A stretch of DNA of 64,000 nt from Malania oleifera. Its lineage: Eukaryota; Streptophyta; Magnoliopsida; Santalales; Ximeniaceae. The stretch lies in NCBI RefSeq assembly GCF_029873635.1, contig NC_080417.1, positions 32,166,214 to 32,230,213 of the forward strand. The letters run 5' to 3'. The notes beneath the pieces are model-generated. The model searched no databases. It was not told the DNA's origin and saw only the letters and a program-made list of their open reading frames with translations. Below are positions 51,801-60,770 of this stretch, piece by piece (positions within the stretch are counted from its first letter, which is position 1; each line of letters begins with the position of its first letter). Position numbers and translations under genes: made by a program.

Positions 51801-54800
51801 TTAAAAGCATGCAACTATACTCCAAATTATCAATTCTACTAAACTAAGATAATGTAGCATTTAATTTGATTTTTATTTGGCATAACAAAGAAGATGGAAG
51901 TCCCTCTATTGTAAAATTTATGAACTTTAGCAAATAGCACCTAATTCAATTATTTCTTCCTTGCACATACTACTCGAAATAGACCCAAAAAGAAAAGAGA
52001 GACTCATCTAATGTCATGAGAACAAGACATTTCCCAATTTGTGAAGATCTCATCAACAAAGATGACTAGCTAATCAAAAAAATTTGTAAACCTTGCCACT
52101 ATGAATTTGAGTGATATTTATTTTTCTACTGCACATTTGGATATTTATCATGGTACATTTCAGAACTGAAAAAAAAAAACAGAAGATACATTGACACATG
52201 CATATGTAACATAATTCAAGCAGGGTAAAATTAGCAACATTTCAAGTAAATTTAAAGAGGTAAATAATTGAATATCATCCCTAGGTGTATCTTTTAAAAC
52301 CAATGATAAAAAGTTTGAAAAAAAAAAACATCAAATAACTATCAATTCTAGAAGTCCACAATATCCAAACAAAACAACCCCATATGACAAGCTGGGGTCG
52401 CTCAGCAGGAAGGTCACTTATGGCCACCCCTCACCTAAGCTTTGGCTCGAACTTGAGTCCCCCAAAACAACTACAGCAGCAGCATCAGCAACAACAACAA
52501 GAATATAAAAAGGTAAAAACAATTGCACCCATGCTTTATTATGCAAGTGGAAATTAATAGCAGTGGAATAATCAAGAAAATAATAACACTAGTAGATTTC
52601 GATATCTTCGATCTATTATGCAAGCAGAAGGGGAAATTGCAGAGAATGCAATACATAGAATGAAAGGAGGTTGGGTAAAATGGAGGAGTGTGTCAGGTGT
52701 GTTGCATGATCGTAGAATACCCGTAAGCCATAAAATTATTTTTTAAAAATAAAGGTTCTATAAAACAGCTATAAGGCCAGCCATGCTTTGTGGATTAGAA
52801 CATATACGTAATATAAAATAGCAATGGTCGGAGACAAGATAAGGAAGGGGCGGCTTAGATGGTTTGAGCATTTGAAATGCAAGCCTAGTAGTCAATGGTG
52901 CGCCTATGAAGAGTGAGTTCTTGTATCTGGTGTTAAAAGGGGTAGGGGTAGACCTAAAACAACCTAAAATGAGGTAGTGAGGAAGGATTTAATAGCTCTA
53001 AAGCTAGAGGAGAAAAGTGTCGTTGATCGAGTGAATTGGCTGAAAAGGATTCACGTAGCGGACCCACCTAGTGGGAGTTAAGGCTTCTTGTGGTGGTTGT
53101 TGTAGTAAAAAACTTTGCCCCATTCCATCAAGCTCCATACTAAAAACACCCAATTATCCCATTCAAATGGATATAAACTTCTCTCTACACTCTAGGCTTT
53201 GTTGATTGCACTATGGCCTAAGGTTAAGGTGTCTAATTGAAAACAAGAGTTATGTTTCTCAGGCCAGTTCCTATTATTGACATCCTGATAGGCATTCTTC
53301 TGCTAAGAAAATAAGCTCAACTATGAAGGCACAAAAACTAAATCATACCAATAAAGTCCAAGGTAACACGAAATATCTGCATTGGCTTCATTGAACGGTT
53401 AATGCAATTATTTCCAGATTCTGTAGCAAGGAATGCCAATAGGACAGAGATTAAAAATCCATTCAAGCAGTCATAAGCGTATATTGAACTCCTCCGCCGA
53501 GCCCAAACCTACACCAACATAAGAAGAATTTAGTTCCGACTGCTTTACATAAAGCTATTGCCATAAAACCAAAAACTTACGAGCTACCTTTATCAAAATC
53601 AAAGCCTCTCCTAATTCCTTCCATCCTGAAAAAGTTTTATTGACAAATTCTGCATTGTCCTCAAGAAACATGTCTTCCAAAATACTACTATTGTACTTTG
53701 GTGTAGCTAGAGAAGTGATCCCTTGGAATTCCAAAAACAAATATGATTCAACCATAAAAATCAATGTATTGCTCAAAAACAAGAACATGGGTAGACAAGA
53801 GGCTAAATAATACCTAGCTTCAGAGAACAAAAACTGTTCCGTTTCAACTTCAACTTATAAATCTTAAACAGGGATTTTGCTGTAGGAATGATCCTTACAA
53901 AAAGCCCATGATTTTCAACAGCCTTAACAGCTGCATTAACAAAAGAAATGATAGCTTAATTTCAAATGTTAAGGCACATGAGAGAATTGCCTGCCTCAAA
54001 ATTACAATATGACATCCCATTTCTTCAACTCAAAGCAATATGACTAAATGAGAAAGCATAATGAATATTGTAATAAAGAACAACAGACCTGGATAGACAA
54101 CCAAAACAGGTTTTCGAGCCTCATTCTGGAAGGTGGACCATTCAACCTTATTTACAAATGAGGAAAGTTTCAAATATTTCTTGATTATGCACAGATAAAG
54201 GCACCGTTTGGCATGATAGCAGTAATCCAAATAATCTTCCTTGTCAAAACATGCCTGCCAAATGGAGAAAACTACATTATGTCATCCAATCATATTATCA
54301 GCTTTCCTGCATGGACTTTATGAATCCAATGAAGTTCAAAACCAAATCACCCATGGTTAAGGAACTAATAAATATTGTTTTCAAAAATTATGAAAATAAC
54401 AGTAATCAAGTAGTATCTATTGATCTTCAATATTTTCCATCGTCAGCAAATAATGTTTGCTGCAGCTATAATGCTCCATATAAACTGTTGTGGCCCTTGA
54501 TGGCTAGTGACAACATCAATCAGTTCTCAAGTTTGGTTTAATCCCACCAACAGTCACCATAAGAATTACCCAATGTCACAACATTTCCTGCATTAAATAA
54601 CCTGGTTGAAAATTCATGATTGACTACCAGGCACTGGTCTCACCTATATATTAATCTCCTCAAGTCTCAATCATGCTGTTGCCCCTACCACCATTGTCAT
54701 TATAGTGTGCCAAAAGCATAATTGTTAGAAACTTATGATTCATGATTCAATTCATATGATTGTGTCAATTCCAAACCAAATTGATTCAAATCTTACTAGC

Positions 54801-57132
54801 AAATCTAAAATTCGAATCTATCAATTCACCTCATGAATCTAAGGAATCAATTCACACAACTCTAGACTAATCATATCCTGACAGACCCAACTAGTTTACA
54901 ACCCCAAAAACAGCATCTCTTCCCCCTCCCCCTTTATTGCCTTTATTTTTACATGATCACCTTCAGTTTTTGTCTGCATCAGTTTTGTGCTGAAAAATAG
55001 GAGAAAATAGCACTTAAGTCTTATGTTGCCTTCACAAAACCATTCTACACTCTTGGAGGAGTATAGTGTCCTGCCATTGAGAAGAAGGGGCAGAGCACTC
55101 ATTGGCTAAGAGGGGTACTCATGTTTCGTTGTATTGTAAAGATTCAAAAGTTGATTTTTTTTTGTTTTTTAGTTTGTTTAATAATTATCTTTTTTTAAGT
55201 TAATTTTTCTTTTTAACTCGAGAAATAATATGCATGAAATATTATTTTTTTAATTGTTGATAAACACCAAAAGTTCAGTTTTTTATTATTCTTTCTTGAT
55301 TCCGTCCCTTAAACAGCACAAAGTTCAATTTTTTTTAATAATATTTCTTGCTCAATCCTTAGTTTTCATTTGTTTAGGGAAAGCATACACATGAAATATG
55401 AGTTTTCATAAATTTAAATGCACTTTACCATTTTGCTTGTTGTACTTATATCAATATATGCATATCATTTAGAATTGATTTTGGAAATTTACACCAAATC
55501 TAACGATTTGATCTACTCAATTTGATTCTCAAGTCCCAAAATTGGAATTTTGATTCATGATTTGAATTTCAATTTGACAACAATGATCAGATTCAGAACT
55601 ATGTTCTGTGACATTGAGAATTTTAAGGATGCCTTGATTTGAACCTCCAAAAGTCTTACAATCAAATGTTTAAGCAAACATTACCTCTGATCCCAGGCAA
55701 AATTGGGCAAATTCAAAGATAAACTGCATGCGCTCATTATCTTCTTACTCTATTTCACTTTTGAAACTTGTCAGATTTACTTTCCAGTTTCCAGATTAAC
55801 TGGTAAAACTCAACACAGTGACAGTTCAATAAGGGATAATGTCAGTGTGCAACACGTATCGGTCACCAACAATCCAATGACACAGTCCCTATCACTTCTT
55901 AGGTGTGTCCGGCTTACTTTTACTTTTAGACACATGTCAGACACGGCAAAGCTAAAGTGTCCTACACTTACATGACACAATGGGTATTAATAAAAGAAAA
56001 AAGTTTAAAATTGTAGGGACCATGATGTGATATTATCAAATTTTGATGGATTTGTACATGTAAAAAAAGAAATATCTAAATTAACTGAACTAGTGGCTTG
56101 CATTGATCACATTATCGCAAAAACTTTGCACCAATCTATGAAGAGTCCAAAAACCAGAGGGATTAAACATCATATGCAAGTTCAGTGCCACTTGAATTCT
56201 ATTTTTTATAAAGGACCATATTAGGATGAAAAAATATGTCATTAACACAATCATTTCTAAACTTTATGTTTTTTTTAGTCTCTGTATCCTTGACGTACTG
56301 TGTGTTGAATTTTTAAACATGTATATTGTCGGACACACTGCCCATGTTTTTGCTTCATAGAATTTCAAATTATTCTTCCACTTAAAATTTTCCAAATTCC
56401 AAATTTGGTACAAATGGATACAATTCTGTTCAAACAGGAACCCCCAAATAGATCGTTATGACTCCATTTCAAAGAAAAATGATAAAAAATAATGACAATT
56501 ACAGGGGAGGAAATAGGCGTACCTTGGGTAACCTAATGAAAAGATCGACATTTACATCAGGCTTCGCAATGCAACGCATAGGATAACTGCCACCAATCAC
56601 AAGAGATTTTGGCCTTTTGAACTTGAATCCAACATTGTGCGCATCCGCGCCTATGTCCCTGACAAAGCCCGGGGCTAAATCTGCCGTAACCTGCCAAAAA
56701 TACAGCACAAACAATTCAGTGTCTTCGAAGGGTAAGTGATAGTATAACTTAAAAAACACATTTTCCGTTCGGTTACAGAGAAAACAATAGGAAAACTAAA
56801 GAAAGGAAAAGAAAACTTTGAATTACTCGTCTTTTGGCTTTTCAAAATACTAAAGCAACTGAACTGAACGCGAAAAATTAAGTAAACGCTTTTATATGCT
56901 TCTCGCATACTTTCTCGATAACCAAACGGAGATTTAGTGATTCAGAAAAAAGGAACGGAGAACTCTAGAAGACCTCTAAATCTTCAGGGATTTTATCAAT
57001 GGATTCTTTGATGGCCGCAACAGCGCCATCGACAAGTTTAGTCGTGGCAGGAGTGTAGTCGAGCTGCACCTCCTTCAAGAGCGCTCTCACCTTCAACTCC
57101 ATTGGTTCAGTACGCGAAGAATCGAACTCCAT
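27902..57132 (-). CDS. NOL6: NOL6/NRAP (Utp22-type) nucleolar pre-rRNA processing protein, complete, 26 exons
   Basis: The product is the plant homologue of human NOL6 and yeast Utp22, a structural member of the small-subunit processome (UTP-C with Rrp7) that acts in the nucleolus in early 18S rRNA maturation. I joined 26 coding exons; lengths sum to 3183 nt, 1060 residues plus stop, matching the roughly 1050-residue plant family, with no frame breaks. The ATG at 57130-57132 begins [10 protein letters not shown]. The nucleotidyltransferase-like first domain has GGS at residues 86-88 and PDVNVD at 97-102; later landmarks are [60 protein letters not shown] and [13 protein letters not shown]. 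Family members are thought to be catalytically inactive. Twenty-two introns are GT-AG and three are GC-AG. Large introns (9, 7, 6, 14, 2) carry transposons. Exon coordinates are in the five block entries below. Confidence 0.96.
30014..30156 (-). repeat. Duplicated exon-18 end and splice donor around a TTA microsatellite
   Basis: A segment of about 53 bp is present twice, 90 bp apart: 30104-30156 (the real end of exon 18, donor and intron start) and 30014-30066. They are separated by about 15 TTA units (30067-30112). Four or so substitutions distinguish them. In the copy, the donor still reads GTGAGATTT. Confidence 0.88.
30911..32700 (-). mobile_element. L1-type LINE fragment in NOL6 intron 14 (tentative)
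   Basis: The minus strand reads toward a poly(T) run at 30911-30927 (a poly(A) tail on the minus strand). At 31600-31720 it encodes [11 protein letters not shown]...[18 protein letters not shown]. This matches the ORF at 38903-39340 ([27 protein letters not shown]), so both come from one repeat family. I take it as the linker between ORF1 and endonuclease of a plant L1. No RT remnant is visible, and the right edge is uncertain. Confidence 0.45.
33265..34271 (-). CDS. NOL6: NOL6 exons 10-14
   Basis: Exon 10 is 34097-34271 (completes Arg from exon 9; [23 protein letters not shown]), exon 11 33899-34009 ([14 protein letters not shown]), exon 12 33746-33824 ([20 protein letters not shown]), exon 13 33500-33643 ([25 protein letters not shown]), exon 14 33265-33378 ([26 protein letters not shown]). 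All are GT-AG with consistent phases. Short introns of 74-152 nt separate exons 10-14. Confidence 0.95.
34442..34919 (+). mobile_element. RTE-type LINE remnant with exact 16-bp target duplication
   Basis: It begins with an RT segment, [20 protein letters not shown], jumps to the element's 3' end ([19 protein letters not shown]), and finishes GGACTTAAGG then TTG repeats, as plant RTE LINEs do. The 16-bp string tctaatcagacccata precedes (34426-34441) and follows it (34920-34935). It lies antisense in NOL6 intron 9, within an older tandem duplication of about 80 bp (34370-34441 and 34949-35030). Confidence 0.85.
35099..37680 (+). mobile_element. Internally deleted Ty3/gypsy element
   Basis: LTRs lie at 35099-35490 (392 bp) and 37393-37680 (288 bp, with an internal deletion of about 120 bp). 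They share AGTTAGCAGTT, AATTGAGAAAGTGAACATGT and the CTTCTATCTCTCAT...CCCTGCA end. The plus strand has the primer-binding site TGGTATCAGGG at 35496-35506 and the purine tract GTGGGGGAGAAT before the right LTR. The interior keeps only a protease fragment. No clean target duplication. Located in NOL6 intron 9. Confidence 0.82.
36836..37084 (+). pseudogene. Gypsy protease fragment
   Basis: The plus-strand frame reads [17 protein letters not shown], then [19 protein letters not shown] and [12 protein letters not shown], the C-terminal half of a gypsy aspartic protease ending at the LLGxPW motif. The catalytic D-S/T-G part and all of RT, RNase H and integrase are absent. Confidence 0.75.
37681..38360. 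other. NOL6 intron 9 sequence, nothing recognised
   Basis: Between the small gypsy and the SINE. It contains loosely repeated CACTACA/ACTATAG phrases at 37925-38060 but no ORF or element ends. Confidence 0.5.
38361..38520 (+). repeat. SINE-like copy (Au-SINE-like family)
   Basis: It shows an A-box-like TCAATGGTAAGG, a good B-box GGTTCAAATC, then GAGGTAAGATTGCATACAT, CCCTTCC, GGGAGTCTCATGCACTAGGTGTC and an ACATT tail. It matches the copy at 531-677. The order resembles the tRNA-derived Au-SINE. It lies in NOL6 intron 9. Confidence 0.65.
38741..39500 (-). mobile_element. L1-type LINE fragment (ORF1 linker) in NOL6 intron 9
   Basis: A 145-residue open frame (38903-39340) has an acidic first half (SDNDSDDIS...[21 protein letters not shown]) and a charged C-terminal half ([26 protein letters not shown]). 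The N-terminal part matches 31600-31720. The poly(T) at 38741-38748 could be the remnant of a poly(A) tail. Best guess is the tail of a plant L1 ORF1; endonuclease and RT are absent. Confidence 0.45.
39501..40392. other. NOL6 intron 9 sequence with an unclassified GC-richer block
   Basis: Mostly AT-rich. At 40090-40390 a GC-richer block contains GGTGGTAGAGTG and GGGTTTGAAACC, which could be degenerate pol III A- and B-boxes of a SINE, but there is no second copy in the window to compare. Confidence 0.4.
40398..41507 (-). repeat. 3' LTR of the 40-47 kb gypsy
   Basis: The 1110-bp terminal repeat matches 45703-46865 throughout. Its partner has an extra stretch near 46680-46715 (a second GACTCTTTGACTTGCAA). 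Confidence 0.88.
41580..44215 (-). mobile_element. Nested Tat/Ogre-like LTR (probable solo LTR)
   Basis: On the minus strand it starts TATAGACACCCTATTTTTGC, close to the TGTAGACACCC start of Tat/Ogre gypsy LTRs. Near its other end it has GGGCGCGTAGGGGGTGCTCG followed by CCTTCCCCTCGCGTAATCG, also typical of those LTRs. It interrupts the integrase C-terminus of the gypsy at 40.4-46.9 kb, whose last residues resume left of about 41580 ([16 protein letters not shown]). No second copy and no coding region, so a solo LTR is likely. No target duplication was found and the left end is approximate. Confidence 0.55.
43075..44180. repeat. Low-complexity tracts inside the nested LTR
   Basis: They include (TG/TA)n at 43079-43115, purine-rich GAGAGAG stretches at 43735-43875, a run of 15 C at 43928-43942, and imperfect (AAT)n at 44042-44150. 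These create several short ORFs that I do not regard as genes. Confidence 0.8.
44216..45702 (-). pseudogene. Gypsy RT-RNase H and integrase ends, defective
   Basis: The minus strand begins inside RT with [17 protein letters not shown] and [16 protein letters not shown]. After a stop at 45561 come [10 protein letters not shown] (the YxDD site) and [11 protein letters not shown]. RNase H follows (44904-44458: [31 protein letters not shown]), then [14 protein letters not shown], the integrase zinc-binding start. The integrase core is missing. It resumes at [10 protein letters not shown] and GPFEVLRKI (44350-44230) and is cut by the nested LTR at about 44215. Several stops make it non-functional. 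Confidence 0.88.
45703..46865 (-). repeat. 5' LTR of the 40-47 kb gypsy
   Basis: The 1163-bp partner of 40398-41507. Where a primer-binding site should follow, the sequence is already reverse transcriptase, which shows a deletion starting exactly at or inside the LTR edge. Confidence 0.85.
47104..47459 (-). CDS. NOL6: NOL6 exons 8-9
   Basis: Exon 8 is 47361-47459 (33 codons, [20 protein letters not shown]...). Exon 9 is 47104-47219 ([20 protein letters not shown] to YDYCI plus two bases). GT-AG borders. Exon 9 ends at the 12.8-kb intron 9, which holds most of the gene's transposons. Confidence 0.95.
47656..48407. mobile_element. Probable hAT-type MITE in NOL6 intron 7
   Basis: The right end on the complement starts TAGAGGTGTACTCAG, a common terminus of plant hAT elements. 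The left end, TAGTGTACAGAAATTACC, is a degenerate match. Subterminal CCGAACC/GGTTTGG repeats lie at both ends. No coding capacity and no clear 8-bp target duplication. Confidence 0.45.
48566..49578. mobile_element. Possible MITE with ACATTTGGTT ends, containing a nested hAT MITE
   Basis: ACATTTGGTT at 48566-48575 is inverted as AACCAAATGT at 49569-49578, and CTAAG occurs just outside each end. The DNA near both ends shares ATTCCTA/GGAATA phrases. The interior is interrupted by the hAT MITE at 48714-49398. The superfamily is not determined. Confidence 0.42.
48714..49398. mobile_element. hAT-type MITE with exact 8-bp target duplication
   Basis: The ends are CATGGTCTTAAATTTC (left) and, on the complement, CGAGGTCTTAAATTTC (right). 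The exact 8-mer catggagt lies at 48706-48713 and 49399-49406. The 685-bp interior is AT-rich with many GAAATTT phrases and no ORF. It lies in NOL6 intron 7. Confidence 0.82.
49600..50743. other. NOL6 intron 7 sequence, nothing recognised
   Basis: Contains a run of 14 C at 50347-50360 and several short overlapping ORFs (49757-50559) without recognisable products or support. No element ends were identified. Confidence 0.5.
50744..54254 (-). CDS. NOL6: NOL6 exons 3-7
   Basis: Exon 3 is 54089-54254, exon 4 53814-53930, exon 5 53588-53721, exon 6 53349-53508, exon 7 50744-50811. All borders are GT-AG and phases agree (166, 117, 134, 160 and 68 nt). Landmarks: [16 protein letters not shown] (3), [19 protein letters not shown] (4), [14 protein letters not shown] (5), [20 protein letters not shown] (6) and [14 protein letters not shown] (7). 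The exon 4/5 join reads [15 protein letters not shown]. It is less conserved than its surroundings and is the least certain junction. Confidence 0.92.
51519..51671 (-). mobile_element. RTE-type LINE 3' end
   Basis: On the minus strand: GGTAGGGGTAGAATTAAAAT, AAGGATTTAACAGCTCTTGG, GATCCCTCTTAGTAGGACTT and a (TTG)n-like tail. It is the same family as 34442-34919 and 52598-53105, in the opposite orientation to those. Inside NOL6 intron 6. Confidence 0.7.
51672..52597. other. NOL6 intron 6 sequence, nothing recognised
   Basis: AT-rich DNA between two RTE fragments. At 52375-52470 a short GC-richer stretch (AGCTGGGGTCGCTCAGCAGG) might be part of a SINE. No second copy is present. Confidence 0.4.
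52598..53105 (+). mobile_element. RTE-type LINE fragment (RT end and 3' tail)
   Basis: The plus strand encodes [20 protein letters not shown] and [12 protein letters not shown], then [12 protein letters not shown] after a shift, and the [14 protein letters not shown] segment. It ends GTGGGAGTTAAGGCTTC plus a G/T-rich tail. Stops and frameshifts are frequent. It is a 5'-truncated copy in NOL6 intron 6, antisense to the gene. Confidence 0.78.
54255..56522. other. NOL6 intron 2 (2.3 kb), no element resolved
   Basis: It contains repeated GATTCATGATT/TTGATTC phrases at 54735-54860 and 55490-55570, which may be ends of an eroded DNA transposon, and GTGTCCGGC/GTCGGACACAC phrases at 55900-56345. No ORF or target duplication supports a call. 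Confidence 0.4.
56523..57132 (-). CDS. NOL6: NOL6 exons 1-2
   Basis: Exon 1 is 56974-57132 (53 codons, ends DLE). Exon 2 is 56523-56690 (56 codons, [10 protein letters not shown] to LFIRLPK). Both borders are GT-AG and phase 0. The start is the ATG at 57130-57132; no in-frame ATG lies upstream before a stop, only a GTG at 57156. Exon 2 carries the nucleotidyltransferase-fold signature (GGS, then PDVNVD 10 residues later). Confidence 0.95.
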
Positions 57133-57430
57133 AGCTCTTCTTCGTCTGTGCAACACCCTTGCGGCTCTAGGGCTGAAAACAGGGTGGCGGGAGACAGAAA
57201 GATGACCTTTTTCAAGAGCTCCATGAACAAACCATTATTATCATTTGTCACCAAAGAAACTTTTTTTTTTTTTAATTGGACGCCCCTTCGTGGTTGGGCT
57301 TCCAAGCCCATTGAGATTTCCTAACGAGTTCTATATTTAATTAGTGAGCTATTTGAGGGCCTTAAATAAGCCCATTGGTAGTCCAGCCCACTTCGATTGA
57401 TTGTTTCATTTTAGTTTCGGCCCAGGTTCT
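57133..57430 (-). promoter_or_regulatory. NOL6 upstream region with five Site II (TGGGCY) elements
   Basis: TGGGCT/TGGGCC or its complement occurs at 57295-57300, 57305-57310, 57369-57374, 57385-57390 and 57419-57424, all within 300 bp upstream of the NOL6 start codon. In plants such Site II clusters bind TCP factors and mark promoters of ribosomal-protein and ribosome-biogenesis genes in dividing cells. I see no telo-box (AAACCCTA) next to them. The transcription start is not determined. Confidence 0.65.
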
Positions 57431-58810
57431 CGCAGCTCTAAGAGGGCCCGAAAGGGTGCGCAAGGTCCGGTGTAGTTGGGCAAAAAAAAATTGAGATTTT
57501 TTTTTTTGTTTTCTTTTTATTTTTTATTTTTTATTTAGCAAAAGAAAAAAAAAACACACACACGCGCGCGTTGGCAGCATATTTTGTTACAAGTTTCTAT
57601 TATTAGTTTTTTGTTGTTCCACTAAAGTCCCTTTGTTGTGGAAAGTCTATTTTCCATTTTTAATTTTCAAAATAATCACATTTAAGTAATTTTTTAATTT
57701 CACAACATTTGCATAAAAAATAATAAATAATAATTTTTTTGTCATTATTCTCTTGTGAAAATAGTTTTTATTTTATTTTTTTTCAAATAATTATGAAAAA
57801 TACCACTCCATATTTATGTAGATATATTGAAAAATATTTATTATTGTTCAAATTTTAAATTTATTAGCATGGATTTGGTTTGCGAGCACGAAGTTAGAGT
57901 CTTAAATTTGAATCTATGCAAATTTAAACAAATTAAAAATATAATTTTATGTAGCTTCTTACACATTCAGCCCAATGTCTATACTATCAAACACTAGGTA
58001 TACATTATATGATTTTGAAAAAATTTAAATTTTGATCTTTTTTTATAACAATTTTGAATCTAAAATAAAAAATAGAAATTATTTTGCACAACTAAACAAT
58101 TTTTTTTTTATTTTTTACCTTTTTAATGAAATTTTGGAAAACAAAAAAATAAAATAAAATATTTATTATTCTTAATAAAATTAAAATAAAAATGAAAATT
58201 ATTTTTTTATGTTTATAAACGCTTGAACTACTATTTATAATCGGCAAAAAAAATATCCTACACCACTTATCATAATGAAAATTATATATACATATGACTA
58301 TTTTCTAATATATTTTAAATAAAAATACTAATATTTTCTAATTAATTATTATGCTAATTATAATTTTAATTAACATTTAAATATTTTTTGTTAATCAAAA
58401 TAATTTAACATTTTCAAAATTGTTAATAAATTTCATTAAATTTATAAACGCTTGAACTATACAATTCATAATTGGCTAAAAAAATATTCTACACCACTTA
58501 TCATATTTCATTTAAAAGGTTCTCAAAAAGGTTGTTATACAAAAACACTTTTTACAATACCTAAGTACAAGTCAAATACCACTCTTTTATAAATATATTT
58601 ATTTTACATAATAAATCATACGATTACTTTTTTTATGTATTTATAAACAAGGCTAATACAAGGTTATTGATCAAACTCAACTAATATATGGATAAAATAA
58701 ACATGCATCTTCAAGAAATGATAATCAATTTAACACAAATAATGTAAAAAGGTACATTAAAAATGGGAAACCCCCACTATCAAAACCATATACTAAAAAG
58801 GATCACTTGA
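57431..58810. other. AT-rich intergenic DNA with a short direct repeat
   Basis: Upstream of NOL6. A block of about 70 bp beginning TATAAACGCTTGAACTA and including CTACACCACTTATCAT occurs at about 58211-58280 and again at 58441-58510. Otherwise long A/T runs and no gene signal. Confidence 0.55.
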
Positions 58811-58818
58811 ACTTCAAT

Positions 58819-59378
58819 CAGGGCCGGTTCTTCCTAATACGAGGTTCTAAACGAATGATTTAATTAGGGGTCCTTAATATTTTGTTTAATTTTTATTTTT
58901 ATTTAAAATTAATTTTTTTTAACTTTTTGAGATGCAAAATCAATAATTAACGTTTTATATTCAAGATTTTCAAGTATTTTTTTTTTTCTATTGATAACAT
59001 GGTCAATCCATTTAATCTTTCTTGTGGCATAGTTGACCACAAATAATTTTTTATAAGTTTAAGTTTTGAAAAACTTCTTTCTACAGAAGCTACTGTCACA
59101 GGTATCGTTAATAAAATTATATAAGCACTAAATGTATTTGGAAAACAATCTATCTTTTTTATAAATATACTGAAACTTGAAAAAGAAAGAATTAAATTGC
59201 ATTTACTTCACATTTTAAAATACAATTTCATTTTCTTGATAGTGGGAAAGTCAATGTATAGGAAGATAGCATCATAAATAATGTTAACATTATTACATTA
59301 AAAAAAAAATTTTGGGACCTCAAAATTTTTGGGACCCTAGGCAAACACCACAACAGCCTTAAGGTCAGACCTACACTG
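58819..59378 (-). mobile_element. Internally deleted hAT element with exact 8-bp target duplication
   Basis: The ends are CAGGGCCGGTTC (left) and, on the complement, CAGTGTAGGTCTG (right). The exact 8-mer acttcaat lies at 58811-58818 and 59379-59386. The interior on the minus strand keeps the end of a hAT transposase (next entry). The total is only 560 bp, so most of the transposase gene is deleted. Confidence 0.85.
58908..59130 (-). pseudogene. hAT transposase dimerisation-domain remnant
   Basis: The minus-strand reading is TVASVERSFSKLKLIKNYLW then STMPQERLNGLTMLSIE. After a one-base shift in an A run it continues ILENLEYKTLIIDFASQKVK and a stop. This is the C-terminal dimerisation region of hAT transposases, probably of the TTF-zinc-finger group. 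The catalytic core is missing. Confidence 0.82.
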
Positions 59379-59386
59379 ACTTCAAT

Positions 59387-60770
59387 CAAATTGCCAATTT
59401 TTTTATACTAAAATTATCTAAAAAGATACTTGATTTTTTTTTTTTTTGTAAAGTTAATAATTGTTTATGCATAGAATATATTTATTTATTTTTCTTATAT
59501 TAGTTCAATAAAATTAAAGCATATTTAATGACCCTATTTTTAGTTTGATTTCATTCTCTGCAAGCACTAAATAAATATATCAACATTAAAAAAAAATGTA
59601 GTTACAAATATAATTTTGTATTATTTTTTTAATTAGAACAAAGGCATTTTGGAACAAAGAAATCAAAAATTTTATAATTTACTAGATTAATCAACAAAGT
59701 AATTGTTCAACTGTTTTTTCAAAATATTGAGTAGGACTCATCCTTAAATGCAATTTAAATTTACTTTTGAGTATAATTATGGTACAATTTCTTATATATT
59801 GTTAACTATCTTTATAGAAAATAATTTATGGGCATGGCATGCACATGAAATTTGGTTTATAATAATTAATGTAGGGTTGAGATGTATGAAATCATCTAAA
59901 TTTAAGGCATAGTAGCCTGCAACAAGAAATGCACAAAGTGACAATTTATGCATGGCTAGCACATAAGGTAATAATGACACAGAGATTTTGAACACATCAA
60001 AGTGTTTGGTTATGGGCTGAGAAATATCATATCATACGTTTCATTTATTTTAATATTAATGGTTTTGCTTTATGTTGTAATTCAATAGGTTTTAAGCCAT
60101 TAAAGGTTAAAGATTGAAAGAACCTTTCTTTAAACCTCAAATTTAGTGAAAAAATGTTTAAGTTTTTTTTTTAAAAAATTGAAATAAGATAAGAATGGAT
60201 TATCTCATGCATGGTGTTGAGGGATAAGTCAACAGGCCTAGGTAGGTTAATTGGCATTGGCAAAATGGTTGCCAAGTTGATCGAATTTGGAAGGTCAATA
60301 GGACCTTTTAACTAAATATGTCTAATGGCTAGTCATGGGTCGATCAACCTAGAAGAGCAATCAATCAACTGAACTAGCGTACCCTAACATATAAAAAATA
60401 ACTAGTTTGATTCCAAAATTTATATATATGGCTTCTAAGTCCAAAGAAAGCAATAAGTAGATAGTGTATTGACATTTACTCATTCTCCCACTTTTAAACT
60501 CTCTCTAATCTCTCAAATCTGTTCATCTTATTCAAAGAGAGAAAAATAACTTTTGCGCCTTAATTTGATACTCTTAAGAGAGTTTCAAATCATATTTGAT
60601 TTTAAAGTTGTACATCTTTTCTTATGAGAAAACCAATTTTCTTTGTATTCAAAACTTTTAGTATCCTTTCGTTTGTCAAAGCATGGGTGTAATTGGTGAC
60701 CTTACTTTTGATAAAATAAAGGGATTTCTTAGTAAAACTTCAAGGTAGTTAGGCTTTGAAAGAGTGGATG
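59387..60770. other. AT-rich DNA with a possible copia LTR fragment
   Basis: 59387-60180 shows nothing but A/T-rich sequence. 60200-60720 has GGTCGATCAACC boxes, then a TATATATGG box and CT-rich transcribed-type sequence, resembling part of the SIRE-like LTR at 17772-20083 in layout. Identity is too weak to define ends. Confidence 0.35.

Noticed and set aside
57093-57311. 72-codon minus-strand ORF overlapping NOL6 exon 1
   Set aside because: It is in another frame from the NOL6 reading, has no recognisable domain and lies across the start codon and promoter. Best read as a shadow ORF.
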